From contig CAMDAN010000027.1 in the NCBI GenBank assembly GCA_945888535.1, positions 1 through 24,408 of the forward strand: DNA of 24,408 bases. Direction: 5' to 3'. Position 1 is the stretch's first letter, and each line of letters opens with the position of its first letter. Source of the stretch: Bordetella parapertussis. Lineage in GTDB: Bacteria; Pseudomonadota; Gammaproteobacteria; Burkholderiales; Burkholderiaceae_C. Position numbers and translations under genes: made by a program. The notes beneath the pieces were generated by a model. That model worked only from the letters and a program-made list of their open reading frames with translations. It ran no database searches and was not told the origin of the DNA. This document shows, one piece after another, positions 8,817 to 15,798 of the stretch.

Positions 8817-9700
8817 GGGGGTAACACCATTTGCGTTTGGAGTGTTTCGTCGCGGGCAAAGTGAAAGCGCGAAACAATCGCGAGTTGGTCGGCACTGCGC
8901 CGCATGGTTTCACTGAAAGGCCCAAAGGGCCCTGAGGTTCTGGCAATCTCTTGGGCGCGTGCATCTAAGGCACTACTCCCTGAACTTTCGATCATCTCGG
9001 CATCGATCACATTGCCCTTGGAATTGACGGTCACGATCATGGTTAAAACACCGTAGAGTTTTTTACCCGACACTTCGGGGAAGTGTGTGGTTCCGCGCGT
9101 TTCAATCGCGCGGCGCATCGCATCGTAATACACCGCATAGGCGGCCTCTTTGACTGCGGGGCTGAGGTATTTTTTTTTAGGCCGGGCGTTTTCAGTGTGG
9201 ATGCGTTTTTCAATTTCACCGAGCAAGGCCAGCATTTGGCGGCGTTGCTCTTTTTGCGCCTGCTGCGGTTGGTGCGGCGAATCGCTGAGCGGGTGATGCT
9301 CCAGGGCGTTCAGCTGGGTTTTGATTTGGGACAGCAGAATATTTTGTTGGGCTTGAAGGCTCGGCGTTCCGCCACTTGCCAATTGGGCTCGCACATCGCC
9401 GTCTTGGCTTTGGGGAGATGCCTGGAAAAGGCTGCTGGCCCTGCCTTGCAAAGAATCCCCCCCACCTTCCAAATTAGTTTGTGCAATGGCTTGGGCTTTC
9501 ACGGGCGGTGTTTTCCCTTTGGCATTCACTAAGATCACTTCTAAGGGCGACTCTTCAAAAAGACGGTTAAAGGCTTGAGGATTCACAAACCGAATCGTGA
9601 GTAAAGCCAGATGCAGCGCGATGGAAAATAGCAAAGCCCATTGCAAGGTTCCCATGGTGGGTATGCGCTGAAAGAATGGCCAATCGCGGATGCCGCCCAT
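8813..9700 (-). CDS. TonB/TolA-like envelope protein
   Basis: Membrane-anchored protein of 295 residues with one N-terminal transmembrane segment (about residues 19-38). A long polar Gln/Ser/Ala-rich region of about 150 residues follows. The C-terminal domain of about 100 residues (from YYDAMRRAIETRGTTHFP through VTVNSKGNVIDAEMIESSG) resembles the TonB C-terminal domain. TonB proteins transmit proton-motive force from ExbB/ExbD to outer-membrane receptors. Here no exbB or exbD is adjacent and the middle region is not the classic Pro-Lys repeat, so a dedicated structural or TolA-like role is equally possible. The start at 9700 is supported by GGAG a few bases upstream, inside the end of the preceding gene; an ATG 15 codons later is an alternative. 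It overlaps mtgA by 4 bp. Confidence 0.72.
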   Translation of the reverse strand: MGGIRDWPFFQRIPTMGTLQWALLFSIALHLALLTIRFVNPQAFNRLFEESPLEVILVNAKGKTPPVKAQAIAQTNLEGGGDSLQGRASSLFQASPQSQDGDVRAQLASGGTPSLQAQQNILLSQIKTQLNALEHHPLSDSPHQPQQAQKEQRRQMLALLGEIEKRIHTENARPKKKYLSPAVKEAAYAVYYDAMRRAIETRGTTHFPEVSGKKLYGVLTMIVTVNSKGNVIDAEMIESSGSSALDARAQEIARTSGPFGPFSETMRRSADQLAIVSRFHFARDETLQTQMVLPP

Positions 9701-9703
9701 GCT

Positions 9704-11752
9704 TTACTCCGTTATGGCAGGCGCTTCATTGACGTCCACCGCAATGGCAATCGGCCCTGTGATCTCGTCGTCATCTTGCTGCTCGTCGCTTGCTTGGGAG
9801 GGTTCTGCATCGCCGTCCATCGGTGTGTCAAGGCGCTCTATTACGCTTCCATGGATATCTAAGGACACCAGATCCATCTCTCCAAGTTTCACCCGAACCC
9901 GCGCTCCACGGGCTAGGCCTTGCGCGCCCATCACTGGGAGAACCAAAGGCAAGTCTTCCGCACGCACCATATTTTCTTTGAATACACCACAAACCAATTC
10001 GGTCGTGTGATGTTGATTCAGGTATTGCAAAGTCCAAAACCGCTCCATGGCACCTTGGAATCCGTTGTAGGCACTGTAAGCCGCGTCAAAGCTAGAGATG
10101 ATGGAGAAAAGATCAGCGTCCTTGGGTTTGAAATAGGCCGCAAGGGCTGCCGTTTTGCCGTGGCGCACGCACGCGATGATTTGCCATTGGTTGACCAAGT
10201 CGGTATAGCGTCGCAAGGGTGAGGTGCTCCATGCGTAACTTGGAACGCCAATGCCCGCGTGGGGCAAGGCTTTGGTCCCCATGCGCACTTTGACGCCTGG
10301 CGCCAAGGAGGCTTGGCTGCGGTAAATCCCGGGAACACCCAGCTCGGCCATCCATTGGCCCCAGCTGCTATTGGCCAAAATCATCGCTTCTGCCACGATC
10401 AAATCCAATGGGGCGCCGCGCTGGCGGGTCGTGATAACAACCTCTTCATCGCCTTGGGGTGTTGCGCCTGCGTTGCCAATGAGTTTGAAGTTGTAATCTG
10501 GGCGATTAAAGGTTTCAGGTTTGCCGCGTACGATTTCACGCTTTGCCTTGAGGTCTTTGGCAAGACGGTACAAGAAAGCCAAGTCAGGGTGCAAACCGAC
10601 CAAAGCGGGTGGCGTATTTTCAGGATCAGGGCTGAGATGCGCAAGCCACTCGGGCGTAACCACACTGTCAAGTTGATCGTGTCGCAGGTTGTGTGCAATC
10701 GGGACAAGCTCTAAACGGGTTTCGCTCGATTGAATAGTGAGCGTGGCTTCGTCCATCGTGACATACAAAGACACGGCAGGACAGTTGCGACCTTCTTGGA
10801 GGGTGTAGTTCTGAACCACTGCATCCGGCAGCATAGTGATTTTGTAACCCGGCATGTAGACGGTGGAAAGTCGATCGCGCCCTAATTTATCGATATCACT
10901 TCCAGGCAAAACGGCCAACCCAGGCGCCGCAATATGCACACCTACAGTTACCGTGCCAGTGCCGAGCCCTTGTACGGACAAGGCGTCATCAATTTCTGTG
11001 GTGGCCGAATCGTCAATAGAAAAGGCCTGTACCGAGGACAGCGGCAATGGATCTGCCACAGCAGGCGCAGTCACATTGCCAAACGCAACGCCTTTAGGGA
11101 AGTTTTCAAGTAAGAAGCGCTTCCAATGGAACTGGTAAGGAGAACGGATGGCGCCACAGCGCTGTAAAAGTTCCAGCGGTCCGGTTTGGGTGGCACGTGA
11201 TGCTTCTACGACGGCTTTGTATTCGGCAGAGTTTTTGTCTGGCTTGAATAAAATTTTGTACAACTGCTCAGCAACCGGCTCAGGGCAAACGCCCGAGCCC
11301 AGCGCTTGGGCCCACTGGGTAATTTGGGCTGCCACTTGTTTTTTCTTCTCCAGGGCCACGAGGGCTTGGGCAATGATCTCAGCACTGGCTTTGCGAAAGC
11401 GGCCCTTGCCGGCACGTCGGAAATAGTGGGGTGTTTCAAACAGTCGAAACAGCATGGCAGCTTGCTGCTCAAGCGTTGCTTGGTCAGAAAAGTAGTCCCT
11501 CGCCAGTTCAGAAAATCCAAAATCCTCTTCGGGCGAGAATTCCCAGGCCATTTCTAGTTCAATGGTTTCACTTAAGGCCAGCGCCGCAGCTACAAATTGG
11601 GAAGGCGCAGGTTTCTCAAAGCGCAGCAGCACGTGGGCTACTTTCACCTTGAGGCGCTTGCCGCTGTCGAGCTCTACTTGCACAGAGGCATCGCTTTCAG
11701 ACAGCACCCGACCGGCCATGAGTTTTCCGGCTTCATCAAACAATACAAACAT
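9704..11752 (-). CDS. RNase II/R-family 3'-5' exoribonuclease
   Basis: Predicted single-strand 3'-5' exoribonuclease of the RNB superfamily, with 682 residues. The N-terminus (about 1-50) looks like a small beta-barrel, and a helical region follows. The RNB catalytic domain starts near residue 240 with AFSIDDSATTEIDDALS. Aligned on the RNase II Asp quartet (201, 207, 209, 210), this gives Asp247, Glu253, Asp255 and Asp256, so the second acidic residue is Glu. The arginine-containing motif SPLRRYTDLVNQ occurs later, and a short S1-like segment with GARVRVKLGEMD lies near the C-terminus. No N-terminal cold-shock domain pair is obvious, so it is neither typical Rnb nor typical Rnr. It opens the minus-strand operon ending with ruvC; its stop is 3 nt from the TonB-like start. 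Confidence 0.88.
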   Translation of the reverse strand: MFVLFDEAGKLMAGRVLSESDASVQVELDSGKRLKVKVAHVLLRFEKPAPSQFVAAALALSETIELEMAWEFSPEEDFGFSELARDYFSDQATLEQQAAMLFRLFETPHYFRRAGKGRFRKASAEIIAQALVALEKKKQVAAQITQWAQALGSGVCPEPVAEQLYKILFKPDKNSAEYKAVVEASRATQTGPLELLQRCGAIRSPYQFHWKRFLLENFPKGVAFGNVTAPAVADPLPLSSVQAFSIDDSATTEIDDALSVQGLGTGTVTVGVHIAAPGLAVLPGSDIDKLGRDRLSTVYMPGYKITMLPDAVVQNYTLQEGRNCPAVSLYVTMDEATLTIQSSETRLELVPIAHNLRHDQLDSVVTPEWLAHLSPDPENTPPALVGLHPDLAFLYRLAKDLKAKREIVRGKPETFNRPDYNFKLIGNAGATPQGDEEVVITTRQRGAPLDLIVAEAMILANSSWGQWMAELGVPGIYRSQASLAPGVKVRMGTKALPHAGIGVPSYAWSTSPLRRYTDLVNQWQIIACVRHGKTAALAAYFKPKDADLFSIISSFDAAYSAYNGFQGAMERFWTLQYLNQHHTTELVCGVFKENMVRAEDLPLVLPVMGAQGLARGARVRVKLGEMDLVSLDIHGSVIERLDTPMDGDAEPSQASDEQQDDDEITGPIAIAVDVNEAPAITE

Positions 11753-11765
11753 AGTCTCGATTGTC
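11753..11765 (-). promoter_or_regulatory. Putative -10 element of the exoribonuclease operon
   Basis: On the minus strand GACAAT (11760-11765) ends 7 nt before the ATG at 11752. There is no Shine-Dalgarno sequence in between, so the mRNA would start at or very near the ATG. No convincing -35 hexamer is visible. The element lies in a 51-bp divergent region shared with rodA. Confidence 0.42.
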
Positions 11766-11791
11766 CCATGGCGCGGACCCCGCGACCGCGA

Positions 11792-11803
11792 GATAATCGC
11801 AGC
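11792..11803 (+). promoter_or_regulatory. Putative rodA -10 element, possibly giving a leaderless mRNA
   Basis: GATAAT at 11792-11797 matches the -10 consensus at 5 of 6 positions and ends exactly 6 nt before the rodA ATG. No Shine-Dalgarno sequence is present. The -35 position (about 11769-11774, TGGCGC) matches poorly. Confidence 0.5.
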
Positions 11804-12958
11804 ATGGCTACCCCATTTGGAAAAGTTTCACTTCGCAATCGCATCGCCCCTTGGTTGGTCGGCTTTGATGGCCCTTTGGCGTTCGCAGTTTTTCTTTTGG
11901 CCTGCGCCGGTTTGCTGGTGATGTATTCCTCTGGCTACGACCACGGCACCCGATTTGCGGACCATAGCCGCAATATGCTGATTGCCGCTTTCGTGATGTT
12001 TGTGGTGGCTCAAATTCCTCCGCAGCGATTGGCAACGATTGCGGTCCCCTTGTACGTTTTGGGGGTGGGGCTGTTGATAGCCGTCGCTATCTTTGGAGTC
12101 ACCAAAAAAGGCGCTACGCGCTGGTTGAATGTGGGCATCGTGATACAACCCAGCGAAATTCTCAAATTGGCGGTTCCGCTGATGTTGGCATGGTGGTTCC
12201 AAAAACGCGAAGGCCAGTTGCGAGTGGTTGATTTCGCCGTCGCTTTTGTTTTGCTCGCCTTGCCTGTGGGCTTAATCATGCGCCAGCCCGATTTGGGAAC
12301 AGCCTTGCTGGTCATGGCCGCAGGTTTGTCTATTATTTTCTTTGCGGGGGTCAGCTGGAAATTGATTGTTCCGCCCTTGTTATTAGGGGTTGTGGGTATT
12401 GCACTGATCGTGGGGTTTGAGACGACCTTGTGCGCCGACGGGATGCGTTGGCCGTTGTTGCACGATTACCAACAGCAACGCATTTGCACCCTGTTAGACC
12501 CGACCCGCGATCCCTTGGGTAAAGGCTTTCACATCATTCAGGGAATGATTGGCATTGGTTCGGGCGGATTTTTTGGAATGGGCTTTATGCAGGGAACCCA
12601 AACCCATCTTGAATTCATTCCGGAGCGCACCACCGACTTCATTTTTGCCGCCTTCTCCGAAGAATTTGGTTTCTTGGGCAATCTCATGCTCATCGGTGCA
12701 TTTGTGGCTTTGATACTTCGAGGTCTGGCGATTGCAATGGAGGCCCCGACCTTGTTTACGCGTTTGCTCAGTGGCAGCATCACGATGATTTTTTTCACCT
12801 ATGCCTTCGTTAATATGGGCATGGTCAGTGGCATCTTGCCCGTGGTGGGTGTGCCTTTACCTTTTATCAGCTATGGCGGCACATCCATGGTGGTACTTGG
12901 GTTGGCTTTGGGCATGCTGATGTCCATTTCCAGTGCGAGGCGATTGGTTCAGAGCTAA
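11804..12958 (+). CDS. rodA: RodA, peptidoglycan polymerase of the elongasome
   Basis: SEDS-family multi-pass membrane glycosyltransferase that polymerises lipid II during lateral wall growth, working with a class B PBP. It has 384 residues from the ATG at 11804. The frame is open upstream, but those codons overlap the divergent exoribonuclease gene and the family begins near FDGPLAFAVFLLACAGLLVMYS. About ten hydrophobic segments are apparent. Hallmarks are KKGATRWLN, IQPSEILKL, MRQPDLGTALL, the extracytoplasmic loop ending in FIPERTTDFIFA, and the last motif GVPLPFISYGGTS. It is called RodA and not FtsW because of the ATRWLNVG and IPERTTDF variants and its place outside the dcw cluster. The usual partner mrdA (PBP2) is not visible; it would lie on the far side of genes seen here or elsewhere. 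Confidence 0.93.
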   Translation: MATPFGKVSLRNRIAPWLVGFDGPLAFAVFLLACAGLLVMYSSGYDHGTRFADHSRNMLIAAFVMFVVAQIPPQRLATIAVPLYVLGVGLLIAVAIFGVTKKGATRWLNVGIVIQPSEILKLAVPLMLAWWFQKREGQLRVVDFAVAFVLLALPVGLIMRQPDLGTALLVMAAGLSIIFFAGVSWKLIVPPLLLGVVGIALIVGFETTLCADGMRWPLLHDYQQQRICTLLDPTRDPLGKGFHIIQGMIGIGSGGFFGMGFMQGTQTHLEFIPERTTDFIFAAFSEEFGFLGNLMLIGAFVALILRGLAIAMEAPTLFTRLLSGSITMIFFTYAFVNMGMVSGILPVVGVPLPFISYGGTSMVVLGLALGMLMSISSARRLVQS

Positions 12959-12979
12959 TGCCTGGATCGGCTCAAGGCC

Positions 12980-12991
12980 TAAAATAACGCC
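12980..12991 (+). promoter_or_regulatory. Putative tldD -10 element, possibly giving a leaderless mRNA
   Basis: TAAAAT at 12980-12985 matches the -10 consensus at 5 of 6 positions and ends 6 nt before the tldD ATG. There is no Shine-Dalgarno sequence. The gap to rodA is only 33 bp and no -35 match is visible, so read-through from rodA is also possible. Confidence 0.45.
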
Positions 12992-14452
12992 ATGATCTCT
13001 CGCGAACCCACCATCGAACGCTTGGCGACAGCCAGGTCCCTTTTGCTGACCCCTTTTGGCTTAGATGAATCCCATCTGACCCGTGCGCTGGGTGAAATTA
13101 AAGCCCACCATGTTGATGAGGCCGATTTGTATTTCCAATACACCCGCTCTGAAGGCTGGAGTTTGGAGGAGGGAATCGCTAAAACGGGCTCGTTTAGTAT
13201 TGACCAAGGCGTGGGCGTGCGCGCGGTGAGCGGTGAAAAGACAGCCTTTGCTTACTCGGATGATATTTCTGAAGCCGCCCTGTTAGATGCGGCTCGAACG
13301 GTTCGAACCATTGGTAGCGCATCCCAAAAAGGCCGGGTTCAAGTGGCTAAGCCCAAAGTAGCCCAAAGCCGAAGCCTGTACGCCGGCACCGATCCGATTT
13401 CCACACTCGATAGTGCGACCAAAGTGGCTTTGTTGGGGAAAGTCGAAACGTTGGCGCGTGCCAAAGACCCACGTGTATCCCAAGTGATGGCAGGATTGGC
13501 GATGGAGTACGACGTGGTGCTGGTGGCGCGGGCCGACGGCACAGTCGCAGCGGATGTGCGTCCTTTGGTTCGACTCTCTGTGACGGTAATTGCTGAGCAA
13601 AAAGGCCGCCGCGAAGTGGGGTCAGCAGGTGGGGGCGGGCGTTTTGGCCTGGCGTATTTTGACGATGCGCAAATTACCCAGTACGTCAATGAAGCCGTGC
13701 ACGCGGCTTTAACCAATTTGGAAGCCAGGCCCGCGCCAGCAGGCGAAATGACGGTGGTCTTGGGACCAGGTTGGCCCGGTATCTTGTTGCACGAAGCCAT
13801 TGGCCACGGCTTGGAGGGCGACTTCAACCGCAAGGGCTCCAGCGCATTCAGTGGGCGTATCGGTGAACGCGTTGCAGCCAAAGGGGTGACCGTATTAGAT
13901 GACGGAACGATTGCGCAACGCCGAGGCTCACTGAACGTCGACGACGAAGGCAATACCAGCGGGCGCAATGTCTTGATTGAGGATGGTATTTTGAAGGGCT
14001 ATATCCAAGATGCGATGAATGCGCGGTTGATGGGCGTCGCACCGACAGGGAACGGTCGGCGTGAAAGTTACGCCCACATTCCTATGCCGCGAATGACCAA
14101 CACGTATATGTTGGGCGGCGATAAAGACCCCCAAGAAATTGTGAAAAGCATCAAAAAAGGCCTGTATGCCACCAACTTTGGCGGCGGACAGGTGGACATT
14201 ACTTCTGGGAAATTCGTTTTTTCTGCCAGTGAGGCGTATTGGGTGGAAAACGGGAAAATCCTCTACCCAGTCAAAGGTGCCACGATTGTGGGCAGCGGGC
14301 CAGAATGTTTAAAACGGGTGAGCATGATTGGCAATGACATGCGGCTTGACAGTGGTGTGGGCACGTGTGGGAAAGAAGGCCAAAGTGTGCCCGTGGGGGT
14401 AGGACAACCTACCTTGCGCATTGATGGTTTGACCGTCGGCGGAACCGCTTGA
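12992..14452 (+). CDS. tldD: Metalloprotease TldD
   Basis: Subunit of the TldD/TldE (PmbA) zinc metalloprotease, which in other bacteria processes microcin and ribosomally made peptide precursors and degrades unfolded peptides in the cytoplasm. It has 486 residues, the family length. The zinc-binding and catalytic motif HEAIGH is at residues 267-272 within GILLHEAIGHGLEGDF. C-terminal stretches typical of TldD are also present, including MTNTYMLGGD, TNFGGGQVDITSG, FSASEAYWVENGKI and GTCGKEGQSVPVGVGQPT. The partner tldE/pmbA is not in the window. The stop is followed by the aroG attenuator region. No Shine-Dalgarno sequence precedes the start. Confidence 0.96.
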   Translation: MISREPTIERLATARSLLLTPFGLDESHLTRALGEIKAHHVDEADLYFQYTRSEGWSLEEGIAKTGSFSIDQGVGVRAVSGEKTAFAYSDDISEAALLDAARTVRTIGSASQKGRVQVAKPKVAQSRSLYAGTDPISTLDSATKVALLGKVETLARAKDPRVSQVMAGLAMEYDVVLVARADGTVAADVRPLVRLSVTVIAEQKGRREVGSAGGGGRFGLAYFDDAQITQYVNEAVHAALTNLEARPAPAGEMTVVLGPGWPGILLHEAIGHGLEGDFNRKGSSAFSGRIGERVAAKGVTVLDDGTIAQRRGSLNVDDEGNTSGRNVLIEDGILKGYIQDAMNARLMGVAPTGNGRRESYAHIPMPRMTNTYMLGGDKDPQEIVKSIKKGLYATNFGGGQVDITSGKFVFSASEAYWVENGKILYPVKGATIVGSGPECLKRVSMIGNDMRLDSGVGTCGKEGQSVPVGVGQPTLRIDGLTVGGTA

Positions 14453-14472
14453 TATTGTCCATTTTGAACCTG

Positions 14473-14488
14473 TGCTACATTGATACCC
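14473..14488 (+). promoter_or_regulatory. Putative extended -10 promoter of the aroG leader
   Basis: TGCTACATT (14473-14481) is an extended -10 (TGn before TACATT). The hexamer ends 7 nt before the leader ORF ATG at 14489. TTGTCC (14455-14460) could be a -35 with a short 15-nt spacer. No Shine-Dalgarno sequence lies before the leader ORF, so the transcript probably starts at or next to its ATG. Confidence 0.5.
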
Positions 14489-14557
14489 ATGGTTTCGATT
14501 CGTTTTTACTTTAGCTATTTTTGGTTCTCACGCGCTGATGGCGGTAGAGAGATCTGA
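14489..14557 (+). CDS. Aromatic-rich leader peptide of the aroG attenuator
   Basis: A 22-codon ORF ending in TGA. Residues 6-13 read FYFSYFWF: four Phe, two Tyr and one Trp within eight codons (14504-14527), far above chance. A basic and acidic tail (residues 14-22) follows. The ORF lies 95 nt before the aroG-type gene and is followed 33 nt later by a GC-rich intrinsic terminator. This is the layout of amino-acid attenuator leaders such as pheL and trpL. Translation speed at the aromatic run would report charged tRNA-Phe, -Tyr and -Trp together. Codons 18-19 (GGCGGT, 14540-14545, Gly-Gly) match the 3' arm of the terminator and can therefore act as the antiterminator. The peptide itself probably has no other role. 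I did not recognise it from a named family. Confidence 0.83.
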   Translation: MVSIRFYFSYFWFSRADGGREI

Positions 14558-14618
14558 ACGTAGACAAGAAAAACGTCCTGATACTTCCTAAACCGCCGGC
14601 CTCCCCGGCGGTTTTTTT
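14525..14618 (+). promoter_or_regulatory. Transcription attenuator of aroG (alternative RNA hairpins)
   Basis: Hand folding gives three competing pairings. Segment 1:2 is an imperfect hairpin at 14525-14551: TCTC with GAGA, then CGC with GCG around a 7-nt loop. Segment 2:3 pairs GGCGGT (14540-14545) with ACCGCC (14592-14597). Segment 3:4 is the terminator at 14590-14618. A ribosome stalled on the aromatic codons (14504-14527) masks segment 1 and leaves segment 2 free to pair with 3, so transcription continues. A ribosome reaching the stop at 14555-14557 covers segment 2 and lets the terminator form. The geometry is seen in the sequence; the regulation is inferred. Confidence 0.75.
14590..14618 (+). 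terminator. Attenuator terminator upstream of aroG
   Basis: AAACCGCCGG (14590-14599) pairs with CCGGCGGTTT (14605-14614): ten base pairs around a 5-nt loop (CCTCC). The run of seven T (14612-14618) overlaps the end of the right arm. It is a strong intrinsic terminator placed 34 nt before the aroG start, between the leader ORF and the gene. Confidence 0.9.
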
Positions 14619-14652
14619 ATGCTTTTTAGATTGTGATTGAGGAGCTTTTGCG

Positions 14653-15741
14653 ATGACTGCTAATACTGACCGAACCAGTAAAACCGATGATGAACGTATC
14701 AAAGACATTACCGTGCTGCCCCCGCCTGAGCATTTGATTCGTTTTTTCCCTATCAGCGCAACACCCGTAGAGACCTTGGTTTTAGGGACTCGCAAACGCA
14801 TCCAAAAAATCATGGCGGGCAAAGATGACCGTTTGCTAGTCATCATCGGACCCTGCTCGATTCATGACCCCTCTGCTGCTGTCGACTACGCGCGTCGATT
14901 GAAAGAGCAGCGTACGAAGTACGCCGACACCTTGGAAATTGTGATGCGGGTGTACTTTGAGAAGCCCAGAACCACCGTCGGCTGGAAGGGTTTGATCAAT
15001 GACCCCTATTTGGATGAGAGCTTTCGCATTGACGAAGGGCTTCGCATCGCACGCCAGTTGTTGATTGAAATTAACCGTTTGGGTCTTCCTGCCGGCAGTG
15101 AGTTCCTAGATGTAATTTCTCCACAGTATTTGGCTGACTTGATTGCATGGGGCGCGATTGGCGCACGTACGACGGAGAGCCAAGTGCACCGAGAATTAGC
15201 CTCGGGTATTTCAGCGCCGATTGGCTTTAAAAACGGAACCGACGGCAACATCAAAATTGCCACTGATGCGATTCAAGCCGCCGCGGGCGGCCACCATTTT
15301 TTATCGGTGCATAAAAACGGCCAGGTGGCTATTGTGCAAACGCAAGGCAATCCCGATTGCCACGTGATCTTGCGCGGAGGCAAAACCCCCAATTACGATG
15401 CGCACAGTGTGGCAGCCGCTTGCCAAGACCTCGCCAAAGCCCATTTGCCAACGTCTTTGATGGTTGACTGCAGCCACGCTAACAGCAGCAAGCAGCACGA
15501 AAAGCAGCTTGACGTTGCGCGTGATATTGCGAACCAAATAGCGGGGGGGTCACGTTCTATTTTTGGCGTGATGGTCGAGAGCCACCTGTTGGCCGGCGCT
15601 CAGAAATTCACCCCTGGCAAAGACAAAGCTGCTGAGCTGGAATACGGCAAGAGCATTACAGATGCCTGCTTGGGTTGGGACGATTCTTTGCAGAGTCTTG
15701 AAGTGCTCTCGCAAGCCGTTAAGACACGTCGCGCGCGTTGA
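14653..15741 (+). CDS. aroG: 3-deoxy-D-arabino-heptulosonate-7-phosphate synthase, AroG/F/H type
   Basis: Class I-alpha DAHP synthase joining phosphoenolpyruvate and erythrose-4-phosphate, the first step of the shikimate pathway to Phe, Tyr and Trp. It has 362 residues, compared with about 350 in E. coli. Active-site residues are visible: Cys68 in IIGPCSIHDP, Arg99, Lys104 in FEKPRTTVGWKG, Lys193 in GFKNGTDG, His275 in VDCSHANSSK and Glu309 in GVMVESHL. The N-terminal extension (about 1-40) matches the allosteric region of feedback-inhibited AroG, AroF and AroH; which amino acid inhibits it cannot be told by eye. A good Shine-Dalgarno sequence GAGGAG (about 14639-14644) lies 8 nt before the ATG. 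The gene sits behind an apparent attenuator with an aromatic-rich leader peptide, so it is likely repressed when aromatic amino acids are plentiful. Confidence 0.95.
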   Translation: MTANTDRTSKTDDERIKDITVLPPPEHLIRFFPISATPVETLVLGTRKRIQKIMAGKDDRLLVIIGPCSIHDPSAAVDYARRLKEQRTKYADTLEIVMRVYFEKPRTTVGWKGLINDPYLDESFRIDEGLRIARQLLIEINRLGLPAGSEFLDVISPQYLADLIAWGAIGARTTESQVHRELASGISAPIGFKNGTDGNIKIATDAIQAAAGGHHFLSVHKNGQVAIVQTQGNPDCHVILRGGKTPNYDAHSVAAACQDLAKAHLPTSLMVDCSHANSSKQHEKQLDVARDIANQIAGGSRSIFGVMVESHLLAGAQKFTPGKDKAAELEYGKSITDACLGWDDSLQSLEVLSQAVKTRRAR

Positions 15742-15753
15742 GCGCAACCACCG

Positions 15754-15798
15754 ACTCGCCCAGCCCTTTTTAGCCTTGTAGCAATTGGGCGAGTTTTT
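15754..15798 (+). terminator. Possible terminator of aroG inside the 3' end of mpl
   Basis: ACTCGCCCA (15754-15762) and TGGGCGAGT (15786-15794) are perfect inverted copies, nine base pairs with a 23-nt loop. They are followed by TTTT (15795-15798). On the plus strand this could end the aroG transcript. The right arm lies within the last codons of convergent mpl. The long loop lowers confidence. Confidence 0.5.

Noticed and set aside
11597..11803. Upstream extension of rodA
   Set aside because: It would overlap the divergent exoribonuclease gene and add a non-conserved N-terminus. The ATG at 11804 lies just after a -10-like box.
13339..13968. A 209-codon minus-strand open frame inside tldD
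   Set aside because: It lies entirely antisense to a clear TldD with its HEAIGH motif and has no recognisable motif of its own.
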